From contig NC_054538.1 of the NCBI RefSeq assembly GCF_017654505.1, forward strand, positions 66,271,678 to 66,335,677: a stretch of 64,000 nucleotides of DNA, read 5' to 3'. Numbering within the stretch: the first letter of the stretch is position 1; each line of letters begins with the position of its first letter. The notes beneath the pieces are model-generated. The model ran no database searches. It saw only the letters and a list, made by a program, of their open reading frames with translations, and was not told where the DNA came from. Made by a program: the position numbers and the translations under genes. Below, piece after piece: positions 13,870 through 26,759 of the stretch. This DNA is from Polyodon spathula. Lineage: Eukaryota > Chordata > Actinopteri > Acipenseriformes > Polyodontidae.

Positions 13870-16262
13870 TATATGACTTGTCATTTCTTTGAATTTTAGT
13901 TTCTTTTAGTATTCCTAAATTGAGCACCTTTGGGTGTTTAATAGTATGGATGACTATAAATGAGCTACAACTTTACAACTTTGATGGTGCGTGGGTTACA
14001 GAAATCTGTAGGAATGTATGAAGGTTCAGAGGCTTATGAGATCACTACAAACTTACCCCCTCCATTTTTTTTTTCTGAAAAACCAGAAGATGACAAATGT
14101 AAATGTCTTCTTACCCTACATAAACTTTTTTTTTTCTTTTTCAATGTAGTCATTTTGGTCTCTCTAATCTAGGCATAAACCATTAATCACCCTGCGCGGG
14201 ACGTTGACTGTAGAACCCCCTTCTGAATAAACCTGAAAACTGTACAAAATCCATGTAATTGTGCATGCTGTTACATCAGATATATGTTATCTTAACGCTT
14301 TCTAAAAAAATGTTTAAAAAACCCCATACAACACTATTATGGCTGTCTGAGCAGACAAATTACAACTATAACACTTTGAGGGAAAACTATTAGAAACTGT
14401 GAGACATTTTCACAAAACAAAGTGTTACATTTTATATTTGTATAAAATATATATATGTTCCCAAGCTGCAAACAAAACTGGGGTACATGCTTTGTGAATA
14501 TAGTCCACTACTGCCAAGTACATGTTGTAAATCATAGTATTTACAAAGGGCCTGGTTTACTTTTTTCAACAGCACAAAATATGCAGCCTTTTCTTTTTTT
14601 GAAAGGAACAAAAGAGGTTACTGTTATAAAAATAGCAGGGAGAATGTAATAAGGTTAAAATGAACGTCCTGTGACATGTATTTATAGCTTTGATACATTA
14701 ACAGATGTTGTCTCATTTAGAACAAATAAACAGGCCCGTTGTGTTTAACTTATAACCATTAATTAAATTATTTTTGCCTATGATAGATGACAAAAATGAT
14801 TAATCTCAATAAGTCTTTCCAATTACTTATTTAAAATTAGTAGTACAATGAAAAATGACCCAATACCAACAAATCATATCTAATTTGTAATGCAGATTAT
14901 AATTTTAGGCATTTTTTTCACATTCAAGGCATCACAAATCTGCTTGACAAGGCCTGAGACCACAAGATATATGATCTTAGGGTGATGTTGAAGCTCGGCT
15001 GAGACCAATTTCATACAGTGAACTCTAAAAAAGATGCTGGAGGGAAGTTAACACATCTGCAACTTTAAACACTCAATCATATGATACACAGGGGCATATT
15101 TTCAAACATGTATTTAATTAAGTGAAAAGAGAAACAAACAACTTACTTGAATTATATTACTTTGTTGTTTGGTTCTAGTTTCTGTAAAAAAAAAGAAAAA
15201 AAAATGTTCCCCATCAACAGATAAGAGTTAATTAAAGAACAAGAACAAGAAAATTTTTAACATGGATGAAGATTTTTTTGTTGTTGTTGTTGTTAAAACG
15301 TTTGTTGAAATGTATGACTACATTTATTTTTCATACATTACACAAACAGATGTAAGCATAGAAGCAATTTATTTTGGATTCACAGTCTTTGGGCAACCTA
15401 AATGTTAGACACTCCTGAGTTGTTTGAAGTGATCACAATTTGATTTGAATTGCATTTAAGTAATACACACTCTTACAGCATTGTAAAGTGTCACCAGTAA
15501 AGGGTCAACAGGTTTAAAAATGAAGACACAGAGTAAAAAAAGAGCTATCCCAATCAACTCGTTGAAGTACTCCAACGTTGTATTGGTCTAATTGCATCAG
15601 TACCTAACTACTCTTAAAATGTGTTTTAGTAACAAATTATACATATTCAGAAGAAATCAAAGTGACCAAGCTATGCTTTTCAAGAAACTTGGAAATGATG
15701 CTTCCTTAGTGTGTGTTTTTTACTAGCGGACATTATTGATCACCACTATGGGTACAACATGTAGAAAAAGCAATCAAATCTGCTGACATACAGTAGCTTC
15801 AATTATCAATGTTACTTCTCTTTCAGTCCTCTCCTTTACAAACTTTGATTTGAAATGCTATCGTGCTTGGTTAGAAGTTTTTTTTTTTTTTTAAATACAG
15901 CAAAATAACACAACAAAGTCACCATTCAATAATTGTGATCAATTATTTTGGTTGTTTCTGGCAGCTTTATTTGACAGTTTTTGGAAACCCTATTTATAGA
16001 TTGTAACACACAGCATAAAGCCAAACAAAACATTTTACATTTTTTGTTTCAAAATCTAAATTCATTGTGAAGCACAGAATAGCACAGAAATATAGGTGCA
16101 GACTTACCTTGTCCTTGTATAACATTGACCATTAATACATATCTTTTAAATGTAGGGGAACATCTTCTAACAAGAAATCCATCAAATCCAGTTTATAAAA
16201 CTAATCCAGTCCAGATTGCTTAGATTTCTATCCTAGAGTACTGAAGAACCATTTGGTTGTGC
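13870..16262. other. AT-rich intergenic DNA
   Basis: I found no exon, RNA gene or clear mobile element. There are homopolymer runs near 14070, 14130 and 15880 and a short GTT repeat near 15280. ORFs are short and featureless. Confidence 0.4.
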
Positions 16263-16263
16263 A

Positions 16264-16267
<4 letters not shown>

Positions 16268-16339
<72 letters not shown>
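16268..16339. repeat. (CT)n microsatellite
   Basis: An uninterrupted CT dinucleotide run of about 72 bp. It creates artificial open frames on both strands (Ser-Leu and Arg-Glu repeats), which should not be read as genes. Confidence 0.97.
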
Positions 16340-16342
<3 letters not shown>

Positions 16343-16859
16343 TACACACAAAAACAGTCTTCTCTACTGTTGGTTGTTTCAGTTTCCTGACGACATCTGT
16401 CTGATAAAGGGCTCGGGCAATATTTTGGCTCCTTGTGAGCTAAAAAACCACAGCCTTGTAAAACTGACACAACTGGCCCTATTTTGCAACATTCACAAAC
16501 CCCTAAAGGCAATCGCAAAACACTTTTTTTTGTGGACAGTTAGTGCACCAGAATCAGGCGCACTTGTGGGCAAACAGATTTTACCCACACCCATGTGATT
16601 CAGCAACACATGTTTTTGTGCACATTTGGGAAGTTAGCATTAGCGCTTGACATGGGCTGAACTTGGTGAGTGTCTTTATTTAAATACAAATGTAATGATT
16701 TAGCAAACAATCAACAGTGTTACAGTTTACGTTTCAGCAGACATGTGAAAACCAGGTCTAAACTGGGCGCAAATTACATGGTCGACTGTAATACTGGTGA
16801 AACTACCAGGGAAGCAGGCAAAGAAAAGAGAGAGAAAAAAAGAGAAATAAAAGAAATAT

Positions 16860-17240
16860 GTATGCAGCAATTTCACTTCTACAGACAATCACTGGCATCT
16901 GCCAATTGCTTCAGGCTGACCTGGAAGGAGACATGCGGAGAACACACTGTTTGTTTGTAACACTAAAGTACATGCACTAACACAGAATAGGCACTTCTAT
17001 GGTAAGGGGACCTATTCTGTCAATGTGCAAGTAGTGTGTGATCTGTGATGCAAACAACTGCAATCGACTGAAGTGGTGGCTACTCTCCTCAATGGATGTT
17101 GAACTTCCAGGGAAAGATTACAGGGCTTGAGGGAAGCAGATGCTGAACGTGAAGCACCAGTGTTGGAGGTTGTAGATGTTGTAAGTGCCAGGCAGGTCAT
17201 ACAAAGCTTTTTAGACGGGTTCACAGGTACGCATGCCGAC
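16860..17240 (+). pseudogene. Possible Harbinger-type transposase relic
   Basis: One frame near 17010 reads GTYSVNVQVVCD, resembling the KG-HSINVQVVCD motif around the first catalytic aspartate of PIF/Harbinger nucleases. Upstream and downstream frames are broken. Terminal repeats and a three-base target duplication were not found. The match rests on this one motif, so it is only a weak call. Confidence 0.35.
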
Positions 17241-17434
17241 CAATAAAAAAATGCGGACTTCGTTAGGATGCATATGCATACCATCAGTATATTTTTTACA
17301 GGAAAGCATTTATAATAAAGGCAGAGACGGTGCACACGGTTCAAAGATTAGCTATAAAACTCTGGTTCTACATTTTTGCCATAGCAGTAACGGCTGCGCA
17401 CATATTTGCTAAATTGGGCCCACAATGTTATAAA

Positions 17435-17456
17435 CCCCCCCCCCCCCCCCCCCCCC
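17435..17456. repeat. Poly-C run (22 bp)
   Basis: A pure run of 22 C residues. Similar C or G runs recur at 18680-18699, 22508-22527, 27568-27585, 39380-39394 and 50494-50518. Confidence 0.95.
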
Positions 17457-18339
17457 ATGCAACACACTTTCTTTTACTCTATTTCTTATTTATTTTTATT
17501 TATTCAAGATCAATCAGGAATCTTGGTTAGATTCCAATACTGCTACTGTAAATATAACAAAACTCTCAGGAGCTCTATTATGCTTTAAATGGATATCCAC
17601 ATTTTAGGCAAATGTAATTTCTTATAATTTTAAAATCCTATCAGGTGAGTGTTTTTGTTCAATTCTCTATCGCTGTTTCTTTTTTTAAATCGATTTTAAA
17701 TAATCACTGACAGTGTGTAATTTTTCTTTTCATTGCTAACACCCTGACAACTTTTTTTCCACTTATAACTTTAAAGTCTCTTTTGAAAATGTCTGCTCTA
17801 GTGCACTGGGGTCTGAGATATGTCCTCTAAATCACCGCAGGAAAAGGAAGAGCGAGTCAAAGGAAACATTATATTTTTTTGGAACCTTGCTACTGACTCT
17901 TTAAGAAATTTAGCCTTTAGAAGTATTTTTAGAAGAAAGAGTAAGTCTATTTTTTCCTTCTTGAGTTGTACTGTACAAAAAAATTACAAATTAGTTTTAG
18001 TCATGATGTATTTTGGACACATATTACCACCTCATGGGGGGGAGAGGGGGGAGGGGTTAGTAAACAAGAAGGATTGACAAAGCTGAGCTGATGGGGAGGG
18101 CCTGATTGGCTTGGGGGGGAGCATGCCCAGGGAGTCTAGGCCTGCTTATGAATGCAGCAGCACCAGTATTCCTGGCTACTGCAACGCCATGGCTGCGCAG
18201 ACGAGCGCTGAGTGAAAGCTTGCTTTGTGTATACCAAAGAGGAGAAAACTACTGCATGAAACCCTTCCACTCCAAGACGGGGCTCATGAAGGCATTGTCC
18301 AGCCGAGGCCGTCGAAAGAGGCTGGAGTTGTCGGGAGGT

Positions 18340-18500
18340 GTCATTTTTTTTTCCTACCCATATTCCTGAATAGGCACGCCCCCAGTGAAGCTGGGGGAGT
18401 GACGAGGGTGTGGTTTTAACTGAGAGACTGCTGTGATTGGATACAAACTGAGAGGCTATAGCTTCTGTGATTGGGCAGAGAGTTTTGAATCAGAAAGAGT
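18340..18500 (+). repeat. Inverted repeat, left arm
   Basis: This arm is complementary to 19490-19675. Shared blocks, read left to right here, include GTCATTTTTTTTCCTACCC, TGCTGTGATTGGATACAAAC, TGAGAGGCTA and AGAGTTTTGAA. Identity is high but imperfect. The arms are about 1 kb apart. The sequence to the left (18100-18340) is unusually GC-rich for the region. Confidence 0.85.
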
Positions 18501-18650
18501 AAGGTGTTGCCAATTTAACAAACTTGTCACTAGATTTGGTGACTTTGAAAACATGGTGGAGATTTAATAAATGCGACTACAACATGTAGCTAATTTAGCT
18601 ACTCTGAATAAAATCCGATGGCATTCTAGCGACTTTCTATTAAAATCAAT
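18495..18650 (+). repeat. Copy of a 'TGTTGCCAA...GCGACTT' repeat family
   Basis: The segment starts GGTGTTGCCAATTTAAC and continues with CTTGTCACTAGATTTGGTGA and TCTAGCGACTTTCTAT. It is a diverged relative of the repeat that begins at about 45985 (AGTGTTGCCAACTTAG, then TTGTCGCTAG). Two copies in one window mark it as an interspersed repeat rather than local sequence. Its class is not known to me. Confidence 0.6.
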
Positions 18651-19342
18651 TAAAAACAAAACTAGATTTAAATTTAAAGCCCCCCCCCCCCCCCCCCCCT
18701 CCAATATTACAATTTTCTTTTTTTTCTTCCAAACCCTCTGCTGTTCCTATAGGCTGTAAGAACTGTCAATTTGGCAGCAGATGCACTAGATCCCCACATT
18801 GAATACACAGAGGGCGTGTACTTACAAAGCATTTTCAAAACGGATTCAAGGGTAGTCAGGATGGGACCAGAAAATCAGATGCTAGAAACATTTAAGCAGG
18901 AAAAGAAAAACACGCCCTCTGCTTTTCTTTGGCAGAAATACTGTAAATAGCAAGGCAGGGCGTCTGGTGCTGTTTCGTTGATAAACTTAAATAATGTTAT
19001 TAACTATGTGTGTTCAAAAATGTAATTATTGAATCGATTATCCAGTATTTATCTTGATGCATGCATGATGAATTTAATCCATTTTTTATTTAAAAGTAGC
19101 AGCCCTAGTGCACAATGACAATTTAGTGTGTGTACTTTGTTAATATAGTATTTGCCCAATATGGAGACTTTTACATAGGAGGAGCTGGCAACACTGGAGA
19201 AGGCAGACATTAACAAGACAAGGAAAATGTCAAAAAATACAAAGAGCATTCATTTTTACCTCAGAATCTACTATGTTGGATTGTTATGGTGACATTTTAT
19301 TATTTATTTTCTTTTATAATAGTCTATAGCTCTATTATATTG

Positions 19343-19996
19343 TAGTGTTTCACAGGCAGCCAGACGTGACCAATCACAGGAGAGACCAAGACCACGCATT
19401 ACACGACTGATACAACCCAATTTATTAGATTATGAGGTAAAAATGAAGTAGTATTTGTATACAGTAATTAGATATTATCTGTCTTGTTAAATGGCGTCTT
19501 AAATTCCTCTCCCCCCCTGCTTCAAAACTCTGTGCCCAACCACATAAGTGTAGCCTCTCAGTTTGTATCCAATCACAGCAGTTTCTCATTTGACACCACA
19601 CCCCCGTCATGCCGCCAGCATCATTGGGGGCATGTCTCTTTAGGAATAGGGGTAGGAAAAAAAATGACGCCATTGGGAGGATGCAGGGACTTGGCTAGGT
19701 TAGTTTATGAGAGTTTATCCCAACAGCCAGTATAGAGAGGCTTCGCAGGGTAGGTTCCAGGAGCGAGATGTCTCTTTCAGTGAGGCTAGTGCTCGCCGTG
19801 TGTGGCAAACTTTTATTTTTAGCCCTTTGTTGTTTTGTTTTCCTTATTAAATCTGACACTAGGGCTGCCATTGCCGGTACCCTGGCAGCATGTGTGTTTT
19901 TTTATTAAATCTGCGTGCCTGTGCAGCTGCCCACTGCTGCGTCTGCCTTATTATTATTCCGTGACGACCCACATAGGTAACATCGTCCTGTCACAG
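19343..19996 (+). mobile_element. Possible solo LTR
   Basis: The block begins TGTAGTGTTTCACAGG and ends CATCGTCCTGTCACA, giving TG...CA limits. It contains two TTATTAAATCTG poly-A-signal-like motifs (near 19848 and 19905) followed by GC-rich sequence, in the order expected for U3-R-U5. No flanking target duplication, primer site or internal retroelement coding was seen. It overlaps the right arm of the inverted repeat, so the limits may belong to a different kind of element. Confidence 0.3.
19490..19675 (-). repeat. Inverted repeat, right arm
   Basis: This is the reverse-complement partner of 18340-18500. It carries AGCCTCTCAGTTTGTATCCA and ATCACAGCAGTTTCTCA. Transcription across both arms would allow a long imperfect hairpin with a loop of about 1 kb. 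Confidence 0.85.
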
Positions 19997-22900
19997 GGAC
20001 CTTTAAGACAAATCATATGAACAGTGAGCAGCAGTGTTGAGTTTTGGGATGTGTCTACTGTTAAAGCTGGCATTTAACTCTAGACGAATCAGATGAGGAT
20101 CTACAGGACAAAGGCTCCTGATAATCAACAGCAGCTTTAACTGACTGAGGATGTGCTTTGGGTAGTAATCTAAAGAACTCCAATGATAGGGAAGTGATTC
20201 TGTAATTTCCCAGGGGTCAATACACATAAGCAGATAACCAGCTAACACAATTTAAAATAACTATTTAACCACATGATGGGTGTTGCATATGGTATTGTCT
20301 TTGTGATTGTTTTTTTTTTTCTTCAAAAAAAAAAAAAACACCTATTAATGTGTTGAAACTTAGGCATTTCAAATTACATTGAGAATTACTTTTTTAATAG
20401 CACCACAATGGTTATGTACAAAAATGCAATGGTAGCACAAAGGCAACTTAATACGAGCCAATTCAATTGAAATATCAAGTGTGCTGTCATATCAGGGCTT
20501 GGCAATATAGGTTCCAAACGTCTTGCGTGGTCAGGATTGTGTGGACTGCAAATGGCCCTGCTAAGGTTTCTTGTGAGTAGTAACCAGGTAATACTAATGG
20601 CATCTCAGTGGTACTATTACTTAAACTGTAAATCCTAGTAGATGCATAACTTGCAAAATGAACCTAATGACATTTAAAACAAAAAAAATACCATTCGGAT
20701 ATGTGTATGGTTCTTTCATGTCTCTTTGTCACGCTTCCTGACGGGTTTTCAGGCCTTTGCTGTACACTGTCACACAGAGGACGAGGACACGTCTTGACTG
20801 CATAAGCAGACGTTTTAAGCACTTGAGAGCACCTGTCACTCAAATGTATGTCTAACTTAAATTTGTGTTTCAATCATTTAAAGTCTAGCAACTAACTGAA
20901 ACCGACACTTCAGCTAAATCCAAGGTATTGGTTGGTCTCTGCTGCATCATAAAATCAGCCCCCTGTTTAACTAAAACAGGTCATTTATTTCTGACTTGTA
21001 TAGCATGGGCAGTTTCTTGTTATAAGATAGAAGTTGAGAGAGGAAAAGGTAATTAAATCTATTTCTGGTAACTGGGGACACATTACAGTACATGAGGCAG
21101 ATCTTGTGTCATCTTGAATTAAATGTCTGAAATTGTTTATGAAACTCTTTTTTTTTTAATTAAGTTGGCCTCCCTCTTATTATAAAGTTTCTGGTGCTTC
21201 ATGTTGAGGCTTTTTTGTTGTTATCATTTTAAAAACAAATAAATTGATCACAAAGGTATTTCTATTGCCGGTGGTAACATTTATCTATGTGCGTGTGTTG
21301 TTACAGTGACATAAATCCTGATATGACTGGCTGTAGGTAGGCACACGACAGATGTTGCCTAATGTGTTCATGTGGAAGACTCTTGTATTTTGATTGAACC
21401 CAATCAGAGAGCTGAACGGAACGTTAGACTGTCATGCAAAGGGTGTCACTAGAGGTTCATGCTGAACCATAGGGTAACACAACCCAAAGTTAATCTTCCC
21501 TTTTCAAATTATTTTAAAAGCATAATACACCGAATTATATATGAATATGTAGGAATGAACACATTGCACTGTGTTAGAGGTCTGATGTGATTAAATATTT
21601 TAGCTAGCTGACACACTAATGTGTTTTGCTAATTCTCCATAGCACAACATTTTCTCAAAGCACAACATTTGTGGTTCCTTTGGAAATATGCTATGTGGCA
21701 GCAATTAATACAAATGAGTGTCATTTTGAAGAGGGAATGTATCTTTACTGCATCCAAACAGCAATAAACTGAGTGGCAGGTAATACACAGCATAAGTGAT
21801 CACAAGATCACAAGCTACACTCCCAAGGCACAGCTGCTTCAATTCAGGAGATATGAAGCACATAGAAATGCAGCAGTTTGGTTGTGGGTGGGTATGTTAT
21901 TTTATTGTAGCAGCCAGTAATTTGCAACACCTGGAGCAATTTGCATCACTCTAATAGAACATGTCAAATTATTCTCATATTTAATAGCCTGTCGTCTCCT
22001 ACGCTATAAATACCATTTGCATATATCATATTTTAACTATCCTTCATTTAGAGTCTTAAATCGGCTAAGACATTAATATTGGTTGCACGTGAAATCCAAT
22101 ATAAACTGGAGGATTCTTGAAGACGTTTGCAATCATTCTCAGTGGTTCTTATTATAATTACTCGACCATGATTCCTTAACGAAACAATTACAATATTGCA
22201 CTATAAACCCTGCGGGACGATTGCAAACATCATGAAAGGTAAGGGGAAATACAATTAAAAAAATATATATAATTTGATGCTACTTACTCTTCCAAGAAGA
22301 AATAAGGGAAGATTTATCTGAATAAACAGTGAGCTATAAAACAGGATATTTACTTAATATTTCAAGCTATGAGATATGAAAACACTTCCTGAGCTTTGTG
22401 ATGGTCGCCCACTATGATAGGCGCTATATGAAATAAAGATTGATTGATTCATGGAGCTGACCAGAATTGAGGCAAAGCTGACAGTATTTTAGGGTGTGAA
22501 GAAATAAGGGGGGGGGGGGGGGGGGGGTTCTTGCGCAACTGGAGTCATTTACATTTTCATGGCATAAGGTGAAGAGGGGGAAATGACATATTGTAAATAC
22601 AGGGAACCTTTCTTGGTTACACAGGATAACAACACCCTCCCTTATGAAAGTTTACCACATTTATTTTACAGTTTTCCCATGGTTATAGTATGCATTTACT
22701 ATTTTGCACATTTTGACATGTTTTTCAATATGCTTTACCATACCAATCTGGGCTTTATAATGCTTTCACTATGGTTTATTAGACTTTACCATTCTTTTAC
22801 TATGGTGCTTTTTTTTTGTATGGAACCCCACTCCTTAGTCTAACCACGCTGTTATCTACTTGAGTGTTTTTTCAAGCCCAAGCATTCATGCGCACATCCT

Positions 22901-24790
22901 GTTAAGTCCATGGAGGTACTCGTATGTTTGGTTGATATATGTATGTTCATCACCACATGTTTAACCTTTCTGCTGAGAGCTGAAATGTTACCACACTTGT
23001 ATAACATCATGTTTTTTTTTCATTTAATTTCAATCTGTATAATCGCACAAATAGGACATGGGCTTCACAAGATAAACCTGTGTGTGTGTAGAACTGTTTA
23101 CTTCAACTACTTATTATATACCAATACAAATTTACAAACTTCCATTTATAAACAAGATATACAAGTATATACAGTTCTAAAATGCTGCCTGGGCTACTCA
23201 ATGCATATTCACAAACAGTGGATTGAAACTCCTTTCCACATGAAATGTAATGATTATTATGTGGGGCCTCTTAAAAAACTTTAAAAAATCTTTCATGACC
23301 ATTAGATAAATGGCTCACCAGATACATGCAAAAATGCAAGAGTGACACATTGATGGATGAATAGGACATGACATTTTCAATTACTTATGCAGAATGAAGT
23401 TAATACTAAGTTTCAATATAATTGGATAAGCAGCTCTCCAGATATATTAATGTGATATTATGATCTGCCTGGTCAGGATTCGGTAACACTTTTCAATGTA
23501 TCCACTATATTGCAGGGGATTTCATCCCCAGTGGGAGACAATAAAAGTCGAATTATTATCTACTGTTGTATTAAGTGACTTTGCAACACATGTATTACCC
23601 AAGTTCCAGCAGTAGATTAAGTTTCTTCCTTTGTCCACTAGATGTCAGCGAATCAAGCACAACTGACTGATTACAAAAATGGGCCAAAAAAACAAAAACA
23701 AAATTGAGAACAATGGCCATCTTAGAATGTGCAGTTGAAGGTGGGTTTTCATGATTTACCTTCAAACCATAACATCCAAAGTGTACGTGGTTGATGTCTG
23801 TGGGTGTAAGTCCAACGCCATTCTAATTTAAACAAGACACACATTCTACTGTCAAATCACACAAGAGGTACCTAAGGGTGTGAATGACCATCTATCACCT
23901 GTTATACACTGTAACAATATATAATATGTACTTGACTTTCCAACCCTTCAAACTCAATTACTTAGACCTGCACCAAAGTTACTTCTGGCTATTTCTGTCT
24001 GATTTCATAAAAGTGGTGGTACTTAAATGGTTAATCTCTTTACCTAGACATTAAAATGTTTTTCTACATATAAACAAAAATGGATAAATCCTCCTTTTCC
24101 TACACAATATCAAATATGTATCTAATAATTTCATAATATAAAGAAGTTAAAAAGAATATACAAGCTTCTGGGAGTTAGGGTATCAGAGAACTTGTTCTGG
24201 ACACAATACACATCTGCAGTAAAGTGAGAAGAGTTTAGGGGTTTATTTTTCGTTCCTTTAGAGAGGCCCCTCCAGATGTTGTTTTGCATCTTTACAAGTT
24301 TGGTAAGACCTATTTTAGAGTTCAACTGTTTTGTCTGGGATCCATTTCAAAAATACAATACCAAGCAGCTTGAGTTATAGCTCAGCTGATATAGCAGCTT
24401 GATATACTTGTAGGATTGTATTGAGTGACTGGAATTGGGATTCTACTTATGATAACCTTCTTAGTTCCTCTTCTCTTAATCCAAAAAGTGGCAGAAGGTC
24501 CTATTTTGTACTTTCTCACTTCGATAAGGTTTTGCATTCACTGTGTTTGTTCTACCTCTATGTCAGTCTGTGTTCGTAAAAGATCTGGGTTGAGAGGTGC
24601 TCTGACAAGCATTCCTTATCTCTTTGGTTGTGCTGTTATTCTTTCTTTGGGACAGCCTTGGGGTTCTGGAATGCCCTTCCAGATTCCATTGTGTCATTGT
24701 CAAGCCTCTCCGGGTTTAAAAGTTCTGTTCCGCATCATCTGGCCTGAGATGAACTTGTTTTAATTGTAATCAAACTTTTTTTTTTAATCT
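19997..24790. other. Intergenic DNA with minor repeats
   Basis: No gene was found. Identified pieces are a poly-G run (22508-22527), a LINE/SINE-type 3' tail at about 22395-22452 (GGCGCTATATGAAATAAAG followed by ATTG copies), and a degenerate tandem tract at 22640-22810 built from TTTACCATGGTTT-like units. A region at 24430-24765 has one frame vaguely like the end of a LINE reverse transcriptase but was not convincing. The part from 21880 to 22230 is repeat-free and contains two octamer motifs. Confidence 0.4.
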
Positions 24791-24807
24791 TTCTTTTAAG
24801 ATCTATC

Positions 24808-24815
24808 TATCTATC

Positions 24816-24898
<83 letters not shown>
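24808..24898. repeat. Compound (ATCT)/(AT)/(AC) microsatellite
   Basis: A short ATCT repeat runs into (AT)n and then (AC)n, ending exactly at the left terminus of the next Tc1 element. A matching (TG)n/(TA)n tract begins right after the element's other end, so the transposon sits inside what was one microsatellite. Confidence 0.9.
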
Positions 24899-24901
<3 letters not shown>

Positions 24902-26085
24902 CCAGTCAAACATTTGAGTACACCTGCTTGAAACCAGGTTTTTCATGATTATCTATGCTTTTAACTGTATAAACTTGTCTATAAACACTTAATATTTCAT
25001 TATATGATACGTGTACTTATATAAGCTGATAATCATAAGCGAATTGCATTCAAAAATTTAATTTTTAAATGAAAATGTAAATCTTGTCAATTTCAATGAA
25101 ATGGTCACCCAAAGCAAGGGGATTTCAGTCTGAAGCCCAAGTCAGTTAAAAGTCTGAAATGTGTATAACACGGTGTTAGAACACTGGCCTAAGTATAAAA
25201 GTGTCTTTGTTAGATGTTCTCTGAGTTAACTTGCATGTTACCTAATTAACCTTTTGTCACCAATTATTAACAGGTGAGGGTCCATGATTACTGTAAATAT
25301 AGGTAGCATAGGCACAAGCTTGTCATTCCTGAATTTAAGGGAGCAGAAAATGGCAAAATATGCTCAGTTAAGCAAAGAAAAAAAGATAATTACTTTAAAA
25401 AATGAAGGTCAATCTTTAAGACAAATCGCAAGAACTTTGCAAGTGTATGTAACTGCTGTGGCCAAGACCATCAAACGATTTGAAGAAACTGGCACTCATG
25501 AGGACCGAACAAGGTCAGGCAGGCCAAGGGTGACTTCAGAATCAGAGAACAAGTTCATTCGAGTCACAAGTCTGCAAAACCGACGATTAACTGCCTCTGA
25601 AATACAAGCTCAGTTAAATGCTACTAGAAGTACAGATGTTTCAACATCACTGTTCAGAGGAGATTGCTTGAAGCTGGCCTAGCTGGAAGAATTGCTGCAA
25701 GGAAACCATTACAAAACAGAATAAGAGGAAGAGACTTGCCTGCACCAAAAAACACAGAAACTGGATGTTTGAGGAGTGGAAGTCAGACTTATGGACCGAT
25801 GAGTCAAAATGGGAAATATTTGGGTCCAACCGCCGAGTATTTGTAAGACGCAGAGAGGGTTAAGGCACAAGTTGTTATTAAGGCAAAGGGTGGCTATTTT
25901 GAGGAATCAGAGATTTAGAGACAACTTTCAATTTTCTTGAACATTGCTTTGACACTATGTTTTGTATATTGTAACATGTGTTTTCATTTTCAAGTATTTA
26001 CAGAAACGTATACGATGTAAAACATTGTCAATTATGAAAAAAACTTAGTTGGCAGCAAGTGTATTCAAACTTTTGACTGATACTG
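24897..26085 (+). mobile_element. Internally deleted Tc1 transposon
   Basis: The left end reads CAGTACCAGTCAAACATTTG and the right end CAAACTTTTGACTGATACTG, which are inverted repeats of each other. The length is 1189 bp, against roughly 1.6 kb for complete relatives. The coding part runs on the plus strand but lacks the stretch between the first catalytic aspartate region and the 3' terminal sequence. It inserted into a TA/CA microsatellite, so the target duplication is hidden. Confidence 0.9.
25350..25866 (+). pseudogene. Tc1 transposase, frameshifted and truncated
   Basis: The frame starts at the ATG at 25350 (MAKYAQLSKEKK) and shows a helix-turn-helix region with QSLRQIARTL, then the AT-hook-like SGRPRVTS linker. 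It frameshifts near 25630-25680. Other frames then carry WTDESKWEIFGSNRRVFVRR, which includes the first catalytic aspartate. After that the sequence jumps to the 3' non-coding end, so the second aspartate and the glutamate are gone. The copy cannot encode an active enzyme. Confidence 0.88.
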
Positions 26086-26758
26086 TGTGTGTGTGTGTGA
26101 GTGTGTATATATATATATATATGTGTGTGTGACTAGATGGTTATTTTTGTACCTATGGACCGCTGTGGTAGGCTCCAGTTGTGCTAAAACTGCAAAGCTA
26201 TTTCATGTGTGTTCCAAATTATGTTGGCGTCTGTGGTGGTGTTCAAATTTTATTTAGAATTATTTGTTTAACCGTGTCTAGTGTGCTCTTTTTTTAGTAA
26301 AGTTTTTTAGTGAAGTTTTTCTTCCCCTAGCTCAATTCTGGTTTGTTTTATTTGAGTTTTTAGCCTGTTTAGCGTGGTTTCATAGTGTTTATAATGTGTA
26401 TAATGATAATAAAGCTGTAAAAAAGTGTGACACTTGATTATTGGAATCAAAAAAAAAAAAAAAAAAAAAAACTTGTTCAATTCTGCTTAAATCCTCCTTG
26501 TGTGTGCTCCTTCACACAGAGAAATACAGTTTAGTTTTCTTCCAATCTACTAACAAAATAAGAAAGAAAAAAAAAAAGGATTGCATCCTTGTGACAACAG
26601 CAATAGGCTTGGGTGTCACAGTGGAGCTTGGCTTGCTATAAATCCCTTTAGCTGCCTCGCCTGGGACATCCAGCACTGACGGGTAAAGGGCATGGAAAAA
26701 CAAGAAAGGAAAGCAAGGCAAAGAATATTAGTGAATATGTCCTAAATACAATCACATA
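26086..26758. other. Spacer between Tc1 element and cytospin-like gene end
   Basis: The left end is a (TG)n/(TA)n tract, the other half of the microsatellite split by the Tc1 insertion. An A20 run sits at 26449-26470 and a shorter A run near 26567. No exon was recognised. This is presumably DNA downstream of the minus-strand gene's poly-A site. Confidence 0.5.
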
Positions 26759-26759
26759 T

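Noticed and set aside
16257..16598. ORFs of Ser-Leu and Arg-Glu repeats on both strands
   Set aside because: They are products of the (CT)n microsatellite at 16268-16339; no codon bias, no splice context and no domain.
24425..24763. 112-codon ORF reminiscent of a LINE reverse transcriptase tail
   Set aside because: Only a loose GQPWGSGMPFQIP-like resemblance, with no adjoining polymerase motifs or 3' tail.
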